A DNA stretch of 64,000 bases from Antedon mediterranea (Eukaryota; Echinodermata; Crinoidea; Comatulida; Antedonidae), in NCBI RefSeq assembly GCF_964355755.1, contig NC_092677.1:18322101-18386100 (forward strand), read 5' to 3'. Under the pieces are notes generated by a model that saw nothing but the letters and a program-made list of their open reading frames with translations, made no database searches and was not told the DNA's origin. This document shows positions 12,901 through 23,900 of this stretch, piece after piece (the first letter of the stretch is position 1; every line of letters starts with the position of its first letter). The position numbers were made by a program, and so were the translations under genes.

Positions 12901-14445
12901 CCAGCTAGGCCTACAAAACTAAAGACGGTTTATGAGGGAACCTTCGACGCGAGCTACTGTATTAGGTAGCATTGTATTGTTTTTATTTTTTTATCATTTT
13001 ATTAACTTTATAACACAATTAACACAAGAAATTACCTGGTTTAATGTTTTAAAGTTATGTATTAGTATTATTACACTTACACTTAATGTTTGATGGAATA
13101 AGTTCAGGTTAGTGCCTAATTTGCTTCCATGTCTAGTTTTAAGTCTCAACTTAAATGTGTTGACTGAGGGGGATTGAATAACTGACTCGGGCAGGGCATT
13201 TACAATGTTTAAAGACACCTTCCCTACGTTTTTTAATTTAGGATCACAAACTATATTTAATGTAAAAATAATACTATATGGCCCATTTGCAATAACTTTT
13301 TTCGTCTTTAAATGGTTAAAAATGTGAAAAATAAGTTGATTCTAATAATTATAGCGGCCCGCTATAAATCCCAAAATGCATTGCGCGCTGATTGATATTT
13401 TTGTTTTTCTTCTGTAATTCACCCACTTTTCGGTCGATCGTGAGGCCAAAACAAATGGAAGACTCCTATACTTTTCAGCGAAAATACCGGGTTTTCCTCA
13501 ATTTGTATTAACGGAGTCTGGCAAAAATAGAAAGACAATTGCAGCAACTATACAACGTCAGGCAAGGTATATAGCTAGCGTACGATGTTCGTACATTACC
13601 GATGTTTACCAGCTAGGCCTAAAAAACTGAGCCTAGCTAGGCTAGGCCTAAAGACCGTCCACAAGAGGTCAGTCGCCGCGAGCAACTTAGGTAGTGCATT
13701 GTTTCTCACTTTTTATCATAATTTACCATAAAACCTACATTTAAGACAAGGAATGACCTGGTTTAATGTAAAGTAATGTATTATTTTTACAAAACGTCAC
13801 AAATTGTAGGGAAGGTGTCTTTAATTATTCTCATTGAAACAATTATTTCTGCACAAGAGATTTGCTTTGAGTTTTAGGATGATAAAGTTTCAGACTGTGA
13901 CCACAAGTTCTGTTGTTATGAGAGATGGTGAAGTCTTCTGCGTATACTGTATAAAAGCAGAATATATCATATTTCATATGCAGACGTTCGAACTCTATTT
14001 CCCGATTTCTGGAGAGCCTCCCGAATTTTTATTAAATCTCTCGAATGTTAAAAATCTCCCAAAAATGTCTTTTTTTAGGTTAATTTCTGTATTGTTAAAT
14101 ACAATACAATACAATTACATTCAATTAGTTGCTCGAATGCGGGAAGGCCCCTGGTATTGGTAAACATTGAAATGCGGATTGCGCGAGGTATTTTATTAGT
14201 TCAAAATGCGTCAAATAGGTTAAGATTAAGAACAAATTAATTAAAACACAACAAATTTGTTAACAATACAAACCTACCAAAATGATTGGAATGGTACATT
14301 GTGACTTACCAATAGAGAGTGAAATAACTTGTTTTTTAGGGTTAGGTTCAAGTTTCATACCATCAACAATCATTCGGATAGGATTCAATGTATTCTTAGC
14401 AGCTTCTGATGAACGAATATTCCATTTTGGTTTGCTTTCCATCAC
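995..14445 (-). CDS. TAT: Tyrosine aminotransferase, 11 coding exons, complete
   Basis: PLP-dependent (fold-type I, class I/II) transaminase that moves the amino group of tyrosine to 2-oxoglutarate, the first and usually rate-limiting step of tyrosine catabolism. Coding exons, 5' to 3': 14445-14310, 9990-9886, 6593-6526, 6097-5939, 5188-5050, 4633-4498, 4104-4035, 3291-3163, 2393-2310, 1889-1791, 1120-995. All introns are GT..AG. The exons sum to 1,251 nt and join in frame to 416 residues ending in TAG. Visible landmarks: [16 protein letters not shown] (35-49), NPSNPCG (183-189), [10 protein letters not shown] (213-222), SCGGTAKR with the Schiff-base lysine at K247, then PGWRIGW. The C-terminus has [11 protein letters not shown]. 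The start is the first of two ATGs; an in-frame TAA lies 18 nt upstream of it. The N-terminus is shorter than in vertebrate TAT (about 454 aa), so the N-terminal extension is absent or lies in an unseen exon. The TTTTTTAG just upstream could be an acceptor for a 5'-UTR exon. Confidence 0.96.
2062..2130 (+). mobile_element. tRNA-derived SINE head
   Basis: Pol III type-2 promoter pattern: an A-box-like CAGTTGGATGTTGGACTAC followed about 35 bp later by a B-box GGTTTCGAATCC. It lies in a TAT intron. No complete acceptor stem or cloverleaf is visible, so I call it a SINE head rather than a tRNA gene. Confidence 0.6.
3675..3745 (+). mobile_element. tRNA-like SINE fragment
   Basis: TAGCTTGGTGCTTAACA resembles an A box and CTGGGTTCAATC resembles a B box, with spacing close to that of a tRNA gene. 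The copy is diverged and intronic in TAT. Confidence 0.4.
6215..6290 (+). mobile_element. tRNA-like SINE fragment
   Basis: TAGCCTAGTGTTTAGGACA (A-box-like) is followed by CTGGTCTGGTTCAATTTC (B-box-like). It lies in the TAT intron between the exons at 6593-6526 and 6097-5939. It is diverged and no cloverleaf can be closed. Confidence 0.45.
7705..7804. repeat. Two-copy 50-bp tandem duplication
   Basis: Copies at 7705-7754 and 7755-7804 differ at one visible position (GGACACATT versus GGACATATT). The near identity implies a recent duplication. It lies in a TAT intron. Confidence 0.95.
8570..8665 (-). mobile_element. tRNA-derived SINE head
   Basis: On the minus strand, GGTTTGGTGGTTATGATGCC (A-box region) is followed by GGGTTCAAGTCCCGTCACA (B box). 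The spacing fits a tRNA-derived Pol III promoter. It lies in a TAT intron. Confidence 0.6.
9852..9906 (-). repeat. Partial duplication of the TAT exon-2 3' end
   Basis: About 27 bp at the end of coding exon 2 (GGCTACGCTCCTTCTGTAG plus donor GTAAGTCG) is repeated immediately downstream as GGCTACGCGCCTTCTGTAG followed by GTCGAT. The second copy lost the GTAAGT donor core. If its weak GT were used, the frame would run into TAG at the end of the repeat, so the upstream donor at 9885/9884 must be the functional one. Confidence 0.85.
10584..11476. repeat. Decamer satellite, ~89 units, in TAT intron 1
   Basis: An almost perfect 10-bp tandem repeat, TGATTGGTGA, with two common variants: TGATAGGTGA (T to A at position 5) and TGATTGGTGG. 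The variants are clustered, not scattered. Two interruptions, TGATACTGTAGGTGA, sit about 380 bp apart near 10,981 and 11,366. On the TAT sense strand the major unit carries CCAAT. Because 10 is not a multiple of 3 and the unit has no stop in any phase on the minus strand, long spurious open frames appear. Confidence 0.98.
12880..13830. repeat. Diverged ~690-bp-spaced direct duplication
   Basis: A block near 12,880-13,080 recurs near 13,565-13,790. It carries, in the same order, GTATGTTACCG / CAGCTAGGCCTA / AAGAC / CGCGAGC / GTAGCATTGT / TTTTATCAT / ACCTGGTTTAATGT. Identity is moderate and there are indels. The function is unknown. It lies in TAT intron 1. Confidence 0.65.
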
Positions 14446-14518
14446 TACTAAATACAGTTATCTAAAAAAGTCAATGTTGTACAAAATCAAAATATTGGCA
14501 TACTAATTAGGCAAATAG

Positions 14519-14886
14519 GTAGGACATATCGATAACGATCGACGATAAATAGACAAATATGCATTTTTCATACATAAAATAAATATAAAAACTTTTCATT
14601 CTACAGAATAACCATCTATGCTTCCTTTGATAAAAATTATATTTTCACACGTCCAATCAAATGACATCATGATTAGTAAGAGCAATAATATCGTGACAAT
14701 ACAACGATTTTATTGTTTTTATTTATCATGACGTCATTTGATTGGAATTTAAAAAATATTAATTTTTATCAAAGACAGCATAAATGATTATCCTATAGTT
14801 CTAAAACGAAACCCTTTCTAATTTCTTTTGTTTTATGTAATAAAAATGCATGCTTAAATATTTATCGTCGATCTTTATCGTCCTAG
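14519..14886. mobile_element. Fold-back MITE just upstream of TAT exon 1
   Basis: Arms of about 160 bp pair along the element: GATCGACGATAAATA near 14,538 with TATTTATCGTCGATC near 14,858; ATGCATTTTT with AAAAATGCAT; CCTTTGATAAAAATT with AATTTTTATCAAAGACAG; CCAATCAAATGAC with GTCATTTGATTGG. No coding content. It ends about 75 bp from the TAT start codon, so it may overlap the promoter or 5' UTR. Confidence 0.85.
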
Positions 14887-15599
14887 TGTAAATGGGCTTT
14901 TATGCCAAAAAAACCAAAACAATATTTTTACATCCTTCCCTCATCAGATTTTGGAGACACTATTATTACTTTGATTTGTCTTTTTTTCATTTATATTTTT
15001 TTGTAATGAACTGGTACTGGTAACCATCCTAATAATAAAAAGAGAAAAATTGAATCAATCAATCATATCACTTTCACATCAACCTAGGCTGGAACCCTGG
15101 AGAAACCACTCGTTTAAAATACCCAGTGTGTTGGTTAACCATTACCCCACCCCCCACCTCCCCCTCTATTTAACAAAAAATGGATCCGCCAATACTGGTA
15201 AGTCCACAATTTATGCGGTACATTTTCGTGAACCTCATAAAGTATAAGAAGTGTGTAAAATCATGGGGTGACTTACTAGTCCATGGCACGTCCTGTGAAA
15301 AATGTTAAGATTTATCATATAGCGAGGATTAAAAACACATATTTCGAAAACTGAGCTGCACTGACAAGACCTAATAATATCAAAACAATACTGTCATGCA
15401 GATTAGATGCATCGCTAAGATATACTTTTGAATCAGTGAAACCTGGCCGTTAATGTTATAAATCGAAACCAGTTGAATGTTGTATGTGGACGTTCCCCTT
15501 CATCTTTTGGTAAAATGTTGTTCAAATCCATAGGCCTAATATTTTTTAGTAAAACAGGTAGCGCAAGTGCCTCATGTCATGTCTTAAAATTGCACTAGA

Positions 15600-16155
15600 G
15601 ACGCAACACAAGGACATACTGTAACGCAACGTAAGTGAATTGACCAATCACAAGCGATGGATTCGAACTTTCGCTTGTCAAGCTTGGTTCACACTAGCAA
15701 TGCAACGTAACCTACGCAACATAAGCAAATGCCCTTCCGATAATTGTGTTTGCCCCCGCCTGCATGAAATCAAACCTGCTTATTGCGCGTCAATGTTAGC
15801 ATGCCGTAGACCTTGACCTGGTTCACCCCGCATACTTTTGAGTATGCTCTGTACTATGTTTTCCAGTGTTCTTTTGCCTTGTGTTTTTGCGTAAAATCAA
15901 ACTGATTTGATTCCCTGTGGCAATGTTTGTAGCACTGTTGCGTCGTCAATTCCCACTTGTAATTACACAATACAACAATTTGTGCGCGTCGATACGTTGC
16001 TGCGTTACATAGAACGTAACGCAACGCAAATGAATTGACCAATCACAAGCGATGGCTTATTCGCTTGTCATTGGTTAAAACGCTTGCGTTGCGTTTACGT
16101 CCTTGCATTACGTTCTAGTGGGAACCAAGCTTTACGTTCCAATGGGAACCAAGAA
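15600..16155. mobile_element. MITE-like repeats with AACGCAACG ends
   Basis: Two diverged copies of one family. Both carry AACGCAACG(T/C)AA(G/A)TGAATTGACC followed by AATCACAAGCGATGG, at about 15,622 and 16,018. The second folds on itself (ACCAATCACAAGCGA against TCGCTTGTCATTGGT) and is followed by GGGAACCAAGCTTTACG. A third relative lies in a TAT intron near 6,838-6,910. Confidence 0.7.
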
Positions 16156-16276
16156 AGTGGCTCCGCAACGGTAATCGCTGCTAGCTAGTAAGCCTATATT
16201 TGGTAAACTTTACCTTTTGGAATAGGCCTAGGCTATACGTACCTATATAAATATATTGTAGTATCGACCCCAGGGG

Positions 16277-16528
16277 GTGGCCAATGAATGGCCCGAACCT
16301 ACCAACCGTCTGCGGGCGCCTGGATCTAGTACAAGTGACGTATGGACGTCTGGGCGCCATGCGCGGACGGTTGGGGCAGGCCAGAAATTAGGGCAGTTAG
16401 CCACGGAGTTTTCCGTGGTTAGAAGGATATTAAATACGGCTATTAGCAGTATTACCAGAGGATTTATATATATCGAATTGGATTTGCCCCAAGGCAAGGC
16501 CAAGCGGGAAGAAGTCCCAGATAGGTGA
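16277..16528 (+). CDS. Candidate first coding exon, unrecognised
   Basis: An open frame from ATG for about 83 codons, in a segment clearly richer in GC than its surroundings. It runs into GATAG|GTGAGTAT, a strong consensus 5' splice site, just before the frame would close at TGA. The peptide begins MANEWPEPTNRLRAPGSSTS and resembles no family I know. It faces away from TAT. No downstream exon could be tied to it by phase, and the minus strand of the same segment is also open (86 codons), which weakens the case. It could be repeat-derived. Confidence 0.25.
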   Translation: MANEWPEPTNRLRAPGSSTSDVWTSGRHARTVGAGQKLGQLATEFSVVRRILNTAISSITRGFIYIELDLPQGKAKREEVPDR

Positions 16529-16529
16529 G

Positions 16530-19500
16530 TATATCTGTTGCACTTTTATAAACGGGGTGAATACAATAATATTATAAAAGGTGGGGAATTCTAGCGGTTT
16601 ACCCTCCTTCTCTAATTAACTTTTACTTTAGGTCTTGGCTAGGCCTACTGTACTAGCCTAGGCATAGGTCTAGGCCTAACTAGTCCTCTACCCCTCTACC
16701 CCTCTCTAGCTAGCCGGCCGGCCAACACAACCACACTCTCTCTTTTTTATACGGGTTTATTCACAGAAAAAAACAGGATTTCCAAAAAATAAATTACTCA
16801 CGTAAAATATCACTTCTTGTACTCTGTAATAAATGTGAACTATATTATAGTAATATTATAATATTATTACAATTCGTTTTTCTTCGTTAACAAATTGCAT
16901 ACGTCGTAATGTCTCGTGTTTTCAATGTCGTCGTCGATTCATCATCACTGAACAATCCTGTAGTATTTTTTCATTGTGTTTTTGTGTACGATGTGTTGTC
17001 GTCATTGCAGGTATGTCATTGATTGGTCAGTTTTGTGGGCGTGTATAGAGGGGGTGGCTGGTGGTGTGGCGCATAATAAATATTTTTATTTTCTACTATA
17101 TAGACAGACGTCTGAATTTGTATTCAATTCAACTTTTATTTCAGAAAATTGTCCATATGGTATAATACATTACACAAAAAAAAGATGAAGGAGAGAGGAC
17201 CAAAACGTTTATCTATTGGTATATAATGCCTCTCTCCATTTGTAGTACATGTTTGAATCAATCAACAAATATATAAATTAAACGCATTCTGTTTTCGCTT
17301 TTCATTATTCTTGTAGAAATCGGTATGTTGAAATCCTTAAATATTCATAAAATGATGGAATATTGTTTTCCACAAACAAATTCCTCGCACTAACAAATCT
17401 GGGTTGTCACAACAACCGCCGGAAAGCATCATTATAACAAACTTTAAGTCGGTTGATATCTTTTTTTAAATGATTGTTTTAAACAAGAAATATTTCTTAC
17501 AAAAAACACCGCTCGCTTGTTGACGTACCAGTTTTTAAAGATATATTGTCTGAAAAATATTTTTTTTTGTCAAATTTGTTTTTGAATGTGTCATTTTATT
17601 TTTATTTATATATATACATAATAGTTATTCACATTAACCAAAAAAGTATTTACCTGAAAAAATGTAATTTTAAAGCAGAACATACTGTCTGTCAGACACT
17701 GGTTTTTTGGTTAAAATTAAACGTTGCTTTTCTCTCTTTATAAGTGAATAGTTTTTTTTGTATTTGAAGTAAAATACAACAAGAATTTATACTTTGAATT
17801 GAAATTGAGAAATAAAAATACTGAATCTGTAAAAGATGATGTGCTTATTAAATAATTTAAATAAAAATGTCTAAATAATATGTTAAAGCTAGTATTAGAC
17901 CACTAAACAAACTCAATTTTTGTCACTTTAGTTTATTTTATTGCAATTACTTCAAGTCTGGGGGTCACTTCATCAAACTTAGATGTCAACAAGTGATAAA
18001 TGGGACATATTCAAGTGTGAACAAATTGTCCTACTACAAACAAAAACTTTACTATTGACTGTTTTGATCATAATTCAATGATCTGACAGCATTATAATAT
18101 CAGCCTAGATTGACAGTCAAATGGAAGTCAATGTAAATACTGGTATATAGCCAAAATAAAGTTTTGATTATTTGACAGTGAATTATTATAATACCGACCT
18201 AGGCTGACATCAAGAACAAAATCATTATTTATTGAAAAATATTTTACAGATTACTGTCTAGATGTATCTCAATAATAGTGTATTTATCAGCAAATGTTTT
18301 CATAGACTCTCTTCTCCCGAATGTGCTTTTGGGTTTATAATTTTAGCATGACCCATCCTACAGAGTTTACAAATTATCAAAAATGTCAGCCTCTAGAACT
18401 ATAGCTACCGCTTCTGAATGAGTATGTCGACCTCTTGGGACTAAAGGCGCAGTGTGAAAAGTAACCAGTTTAAAATAAATCAGTTGTTAGATTTCCTTGG
18501 CATAATTGCTGCTGCTTATTCTAGTATTATTGTCTTCATTTTACATGGGATATGCAATGTATGGCCATGAAAGTATTGACAAAAAAAACAAACAAACTCA
18601 AATACCAATGTTTATTATACCAAACTCGCCACCACCAAATATTTTATAACAAACTCATACAATTCTGTATTCATAGTTTATTTAGCTAGAGAGAGCAGTT
18701 ACAATATTGCTACCAAATTAAATAATAAACATTTTTTTTAATGGAAAACCCAACACCAATACTCATATCTGTAGTGTAATTTAGATAAAACAGGAAATTC
18801 AATGTCAACAATAGACCTACTAATATTTAAATTAAACATTTTGCAAAAAGTGATGTACAGTATGCAATACATATGGAGTACTCAGTATGTCAGAATGAGA
18901 TCAGAACTATAACATAATGAAGTTAACATTTTTGAAAATGACAAAGATATTAGTACTACATAAAATTAAATGGCTACTAAAAATAACTACTCCAATAATA
19001 ACATTACTTATATTAAAATATTCACAAGCCTGAAATTACAGTTATAAGTGGAATGCTCCATGACTCATCTTAATCTTAAATAATCAATTGTCGTATTCGA
19101 TTGGGACTTTTGGGACCGTTGCGTACAGTTTTTCTGTTGAGTACTTATTTAACAGAGTATTTTTAGCTTAACGAAAAAGCTTGCGTTTTCTATTCAAATG
19201 ACTTTCTGTGAGCACAATTTAACATTCGAATCCAAAAATTATTCAACGATTCTTTATGTTGACAACGAAAGTTCCCATTCGAATATGACAATTGATTAGC
19301 TAATATTATCTAGACTTCGTCTATTTTATTATACATGTATCTATTTTGAGTTTACTGCATTCCATTCAATGCCAATTGTCCGAGGACAGGATGTATAGTG
19401 CTAGCATTATAGTTTAAAAAAATGGTAACAGTCTATGTAATCAGGCTATTTTATTGACGAAATTTAATATAAAATAGAAAGCAAATAACAATTGGGAATG

Positions 19501-20430
19501 AACAAGTTAATTGATGTTCAAAATACAAAATTAATACACTTCATGGAAACATGACAATTGTTTAATAGTTGATACACGAAAGTGTCTATCATCATTTAAA
19601 AATTAATTAGATGCAATTAATTTGCTTGCTACCTACATACCAAATATGCAAATATTTTAGTGCTATTTAGCTGATTAAGATGTGAATATGTTAAGTTGGT
19701 GGAATGTGATAGAAAACGACAATTTGGTCATTACAATTATTTAATCAATATTTCTGGTCAATGTTATACTTGGTCACCTAGTCTATATGGAATGTGTCAA
19801 TCAAAGTGTTAGTGGCAGTAAAACATGGTCAGTATAGACACCATAATGGATATAGACCGATATTATAAACAATTTATTAACGTGGTATGTGTATCAAGGA
19901 ATCTTTTTATTGTGTATTTATAAATTAAACAAGGTGACAGTAAATAATATTCCATGCAACACTTAATGTCCTTATTAGTTGTAATAGTAAATACATAACT
20001 CAAAAACTTTGAAGTTTTTCTTTTTTGCATTACTATCAATCAATCATATGTAAGGTACATAATATGTAAGGTACATATATGGCAAAAATATATAATATAT
20101 AACATTACAAGAATTCACCTACTGTACAGTTTGTAAATATACTTTAAAAATAAAAACAGTAAATAGGCCTATACCAATAATTGTTAGAACTTTTAAATTG
20201 ATTAAAATGATATTGTGGCATAATTTATTTATCTTTGAATTATATTAAACAATGAGGTCCCATTTAAAAAATAATCTGACAACAAAAAAACTCATTAAGA
20301 ACAATGAATTAGATGCATGCAACATTCATAGTAACTCTCCTGTGGTTTAAAGCGGTAAGCCTTTCATGAGAAAAGAAATGCTAAGATGTACACATGCATA
20401 AACACAAATATTATATATCATTATCACATC
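16530..20430. other. Intergenic, no gene recognised
   Basis: AT-rich sequence between TAT and the EGF-domain gene. TAGGCCTA-rich stretch near 16,640-16,720. I found no exon with convincing splice sites and no transposon ends. Short open frames here have no coding character. Confidence 0.5.
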
Positions 20431-20635
20431 AATATATAGGAATTCTGAATTCTATCAGAGATGCCCCAACTTTAGATGGACATATTAATGTTCAACATTA
20501 CTACAGCAACATGCTTCTAAAATGATAGCAGTACTGGTATGAAAAGAATTATATGCCGCATCAATATATAGGAATTCTGAGTACTATCAGAGATGCCCCA
20601 ACTTTTGATGGATATTAATGTTTATATCCACTATT
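20431..20635. repeat. Imperfect ~130-bp-spaced duplication
   Basis: ATCAATATATAGGAATTCTGA followed by CTATCAGAGATGCCCCAACTTT occurs at about 20,430 and 20,561, downstream of the EGF-gene stop codon. Possibly within its 3' UTR: a minus-strand AATAAA lies near 20,682. Confidence 0.8.
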
Positions 20636-20908
20636 TACTTTACATTTACTAACATTCAATAACTTAGTTAAGACTGGAGGCTTTATTTAACAAATAACAA
20701 AACATATATTGTAATCAACTTTGGAATGTGGGGTGGGTGGGCTCTTATTCTTTGTTGAATAGTTTTTGTATTTTTATCGCTGGTTTGTTTTAAATTGTTT
20801 TATAATTTTACTGTTATTGTATTTTGTGGGAGAACAGTTTTTGACGCGGTCACCCAGTGTAAAGAACAAATAAATAAATAAATAAAACTCGCTTTAAGCT
20901 TGATATTC

Positions 20909-23900
20909 TTATTTTGCATCATGGTTTGGCCAGAATTGATTCTTGATCTTTCTGTGGCAGCAACCACAGATGATAGCACACAGGAGTATAAAAACAATTA
21001 TAAATATCCACCAAAGCCTGGTTTCACCTGAAACGCAATTTGTAAATATTATTTACAAACTAAAACTAAATCTCCCTATATTTTGATTGTTGGGAGTCCT
21101 GGCATTGCATGGATCATACATGTACATACACCATCATATGTACAAACCTGGACGAACAAGACACAATTATGCATGCAGGTTTAGCTGTATGAAGTATGCA
21201 AAGCAGTTGCTCAGTCAACTCAATTCTCAATTCAATGTCATGTTATTATATTACATAGCCCATGTAAATACGTGAACGTAATTGGTTGAAACTGTATCAC
21301 ACGACTACCGCTGCGAGGATCGTAAATCGTATATATCCTCGAGTACGATGATATTGACCGAGTAATTTACGCGTAATTATCGTGTCCCTGTCATTAAACA
21401 TATAAAATCCAGCAAATTCTCGAGTACAATGATATTGACTGTTCAATTTTTGTGTGGCAACACTCGCATTTGGTGATAAATAAACAAAAGTCATCTACTG
21501 AGACTTGAACTTGCGACGATTTGTCCACACCATTACAAGACGTGATGTGATGAAAGACCGTTTGTGATTGGTTAATACTCACAGTAGTAACTCGGTACGC
21601 GCGGCGCGCTGAACATCCAGTGATCCGGCTCCTCGAAGAGGAAGAATTATTATTTATTCGGCCTACCTGATAATAATTTTATTATTAATTTATAGGCTTA
21701 TTGTAGGAAATTCTTCTGTTATTCATCATCATCATACCATCTAGTACTGTACTAAGTACTATTGTAAATGTAATTGTGAATAAATGGGGACGTGAATAAT
21801 CCTGATGACGTCATGTTTGGAGAAGTTTTGTTGTTGTATTACACATATAAGTAAATGATTATAAATATAATTATATTTATAGTTGTTAATTTTACATGGA
21901 CCTATAAATCAATTTATAGGTCCATGGATTTTCATGGGTTTGTGGATGAACTGATTTTCATGTTAGTAACGATTGAGGTCTAAAATTCACCTTCTTAGCA
22001 ACTTTCGCATGGTCTATTTGTAAAGAGAATTCATATGCATGAAGAAAAATAGTTTGCGGTAAAAATGATATTAAGTACAATTTTAGAAGAAGCATCCATT
22101 ACATGTGAGATTTTATAAAAACAAGTCAGGCCTGCTACGGGCTCCATTTGTACCAAATTCCATGCAAATTTTTAACTCAAAAATTGTTAGATCATAATAG
22201 CGCAAACACATAATTTATATACCGTATATATTTTAAAAAGTTATACAGATTTGAAATGGGAATATAACTCTTAACCTAAATATATTATTTTTATGTGGGA
22301 TTGATTTTAATGAATGTTTTTTAAATTTGTAATTTTGTTCCATGTATGATGTAATTGTGAATGTTTTGTTTCTTTTACTATATTTTCTGTCAAGGAAAAC
22401 ATGTACACATTTTATATGGAACAAGTAAAGATTTGATTTGATATGATTTTATACCACTTTAAGAAGCCTGGAATTTCAATTAGAATATGGTTGATCAAAT
22501 GAAGTAATAGTAATAAAAAAATACAATACCCGATTCATTCTCACACCTGTCACCTTCGTAGCCTGAATTGCAGGTACACACAGGTGGCAGTTCACTATCA
22601 TCGCATGTTCCTCTATTGTGACAATAGCCAGGACATGAATCTAAAAAAACAAAACAAAAATACAGTATGTGCTTTTTAGAGGGAAGAATAAACTTGTTTG
22701 TAGAAGAAAAATTAGCATTATCATAAAATTATATTTAATAATAAAGATATTTGTTTATCAATATTTTTGACTACTATTGTTTGTCATTGATAATTGGCCT
22801 CCGCCTATATTATATAACACCTAAATAAATTCCTGTCATTGGATTGGACGATCGTTTAACAGTACTTTTTTCGTGTACGAAAAAAAAAAATCTTTTCGCA
22901 TTTGTAAAATATTTTTTTTATACTATTGCTTTTGAAATACAACAGCGCCACCTATTTTGAACTTTCGCAGCGAATATTGAATGGTTTCGCGATGGAAGTA
23001 CATTTTTGGATTGATATATGTACTAATTTAGATCAAAAAGGCATTTAAATTATTTAGATCGTTTTTTTTTTAATTAACATCTCTACAAGTACAAGACGTG
23101 GAATCATTGGGAAAACATAATTAGCCTAGATGAGTTTCAGTTTCCAGTCGAAGTTTTGTATTTTTTGCTGCCTTTCAGCCTATAGTCACAGTATTGGTCT
23201 TTTTTAAAAAGTACTATTTAACAATTTTTAAATAGTGAGTACTATTTCATGCCATGTGACCCACAATCGTCCAATCAAATGACAGGAATTTATTTAGGTG
23301 TTATATAAAAGGCGATTTATGTTACAGTATATTGTATATACTGTATACTGTAGCCAAATATCAGCAGACATGGCTGGGTAGGCCTATCTGCTGGGTCGCG
23401 GGCTAGCCTGCTCAGTTAGGAGTAGCCTAGCGTTATCAACTTACTATGCCAAAGAATGACCGTATACAGGTAAATAATTATGATTAATGTTTCCTTAACC
23501 ATAAAATATTTTAATAATTCTACCGTTTACAGTAATGATATTACTAGCCATTCATCTTCTTTAACCTGAATAGCTGGATGTTTGCCACACGTACTAGTAG
23601 CTTCCTTGAGATTTGACCAATCGCAAACGATCTTTTTGTTGCATTTATAGAAGGCGTATAACAAAATGAGTGAAAATTATACTTTCAGAGCACGCCATGT
23701 ATGCATAGAATTGTTATTGCAAGCCAAATGTGGCTTGAAGAGTGGAAGTCTCTGGGAGTAGTAACAGTATATGTTAGATTTTTATTTGTCTATTATATGG
23801 CAAACACGAATTGCTACACTGGATTTTATATGTCTAATGACGGGACATGAACATTTCAGTCCAAGTCAAAATAACAGTCCTTGTGGATCTATAATGTTTA

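Noticed and set aside
13834-14163. 109-codon plus-strand frame upstream of TAT
   Set aside because: No splice support, runs through AT-rich duplicated sequence, and has no protein-like motif.
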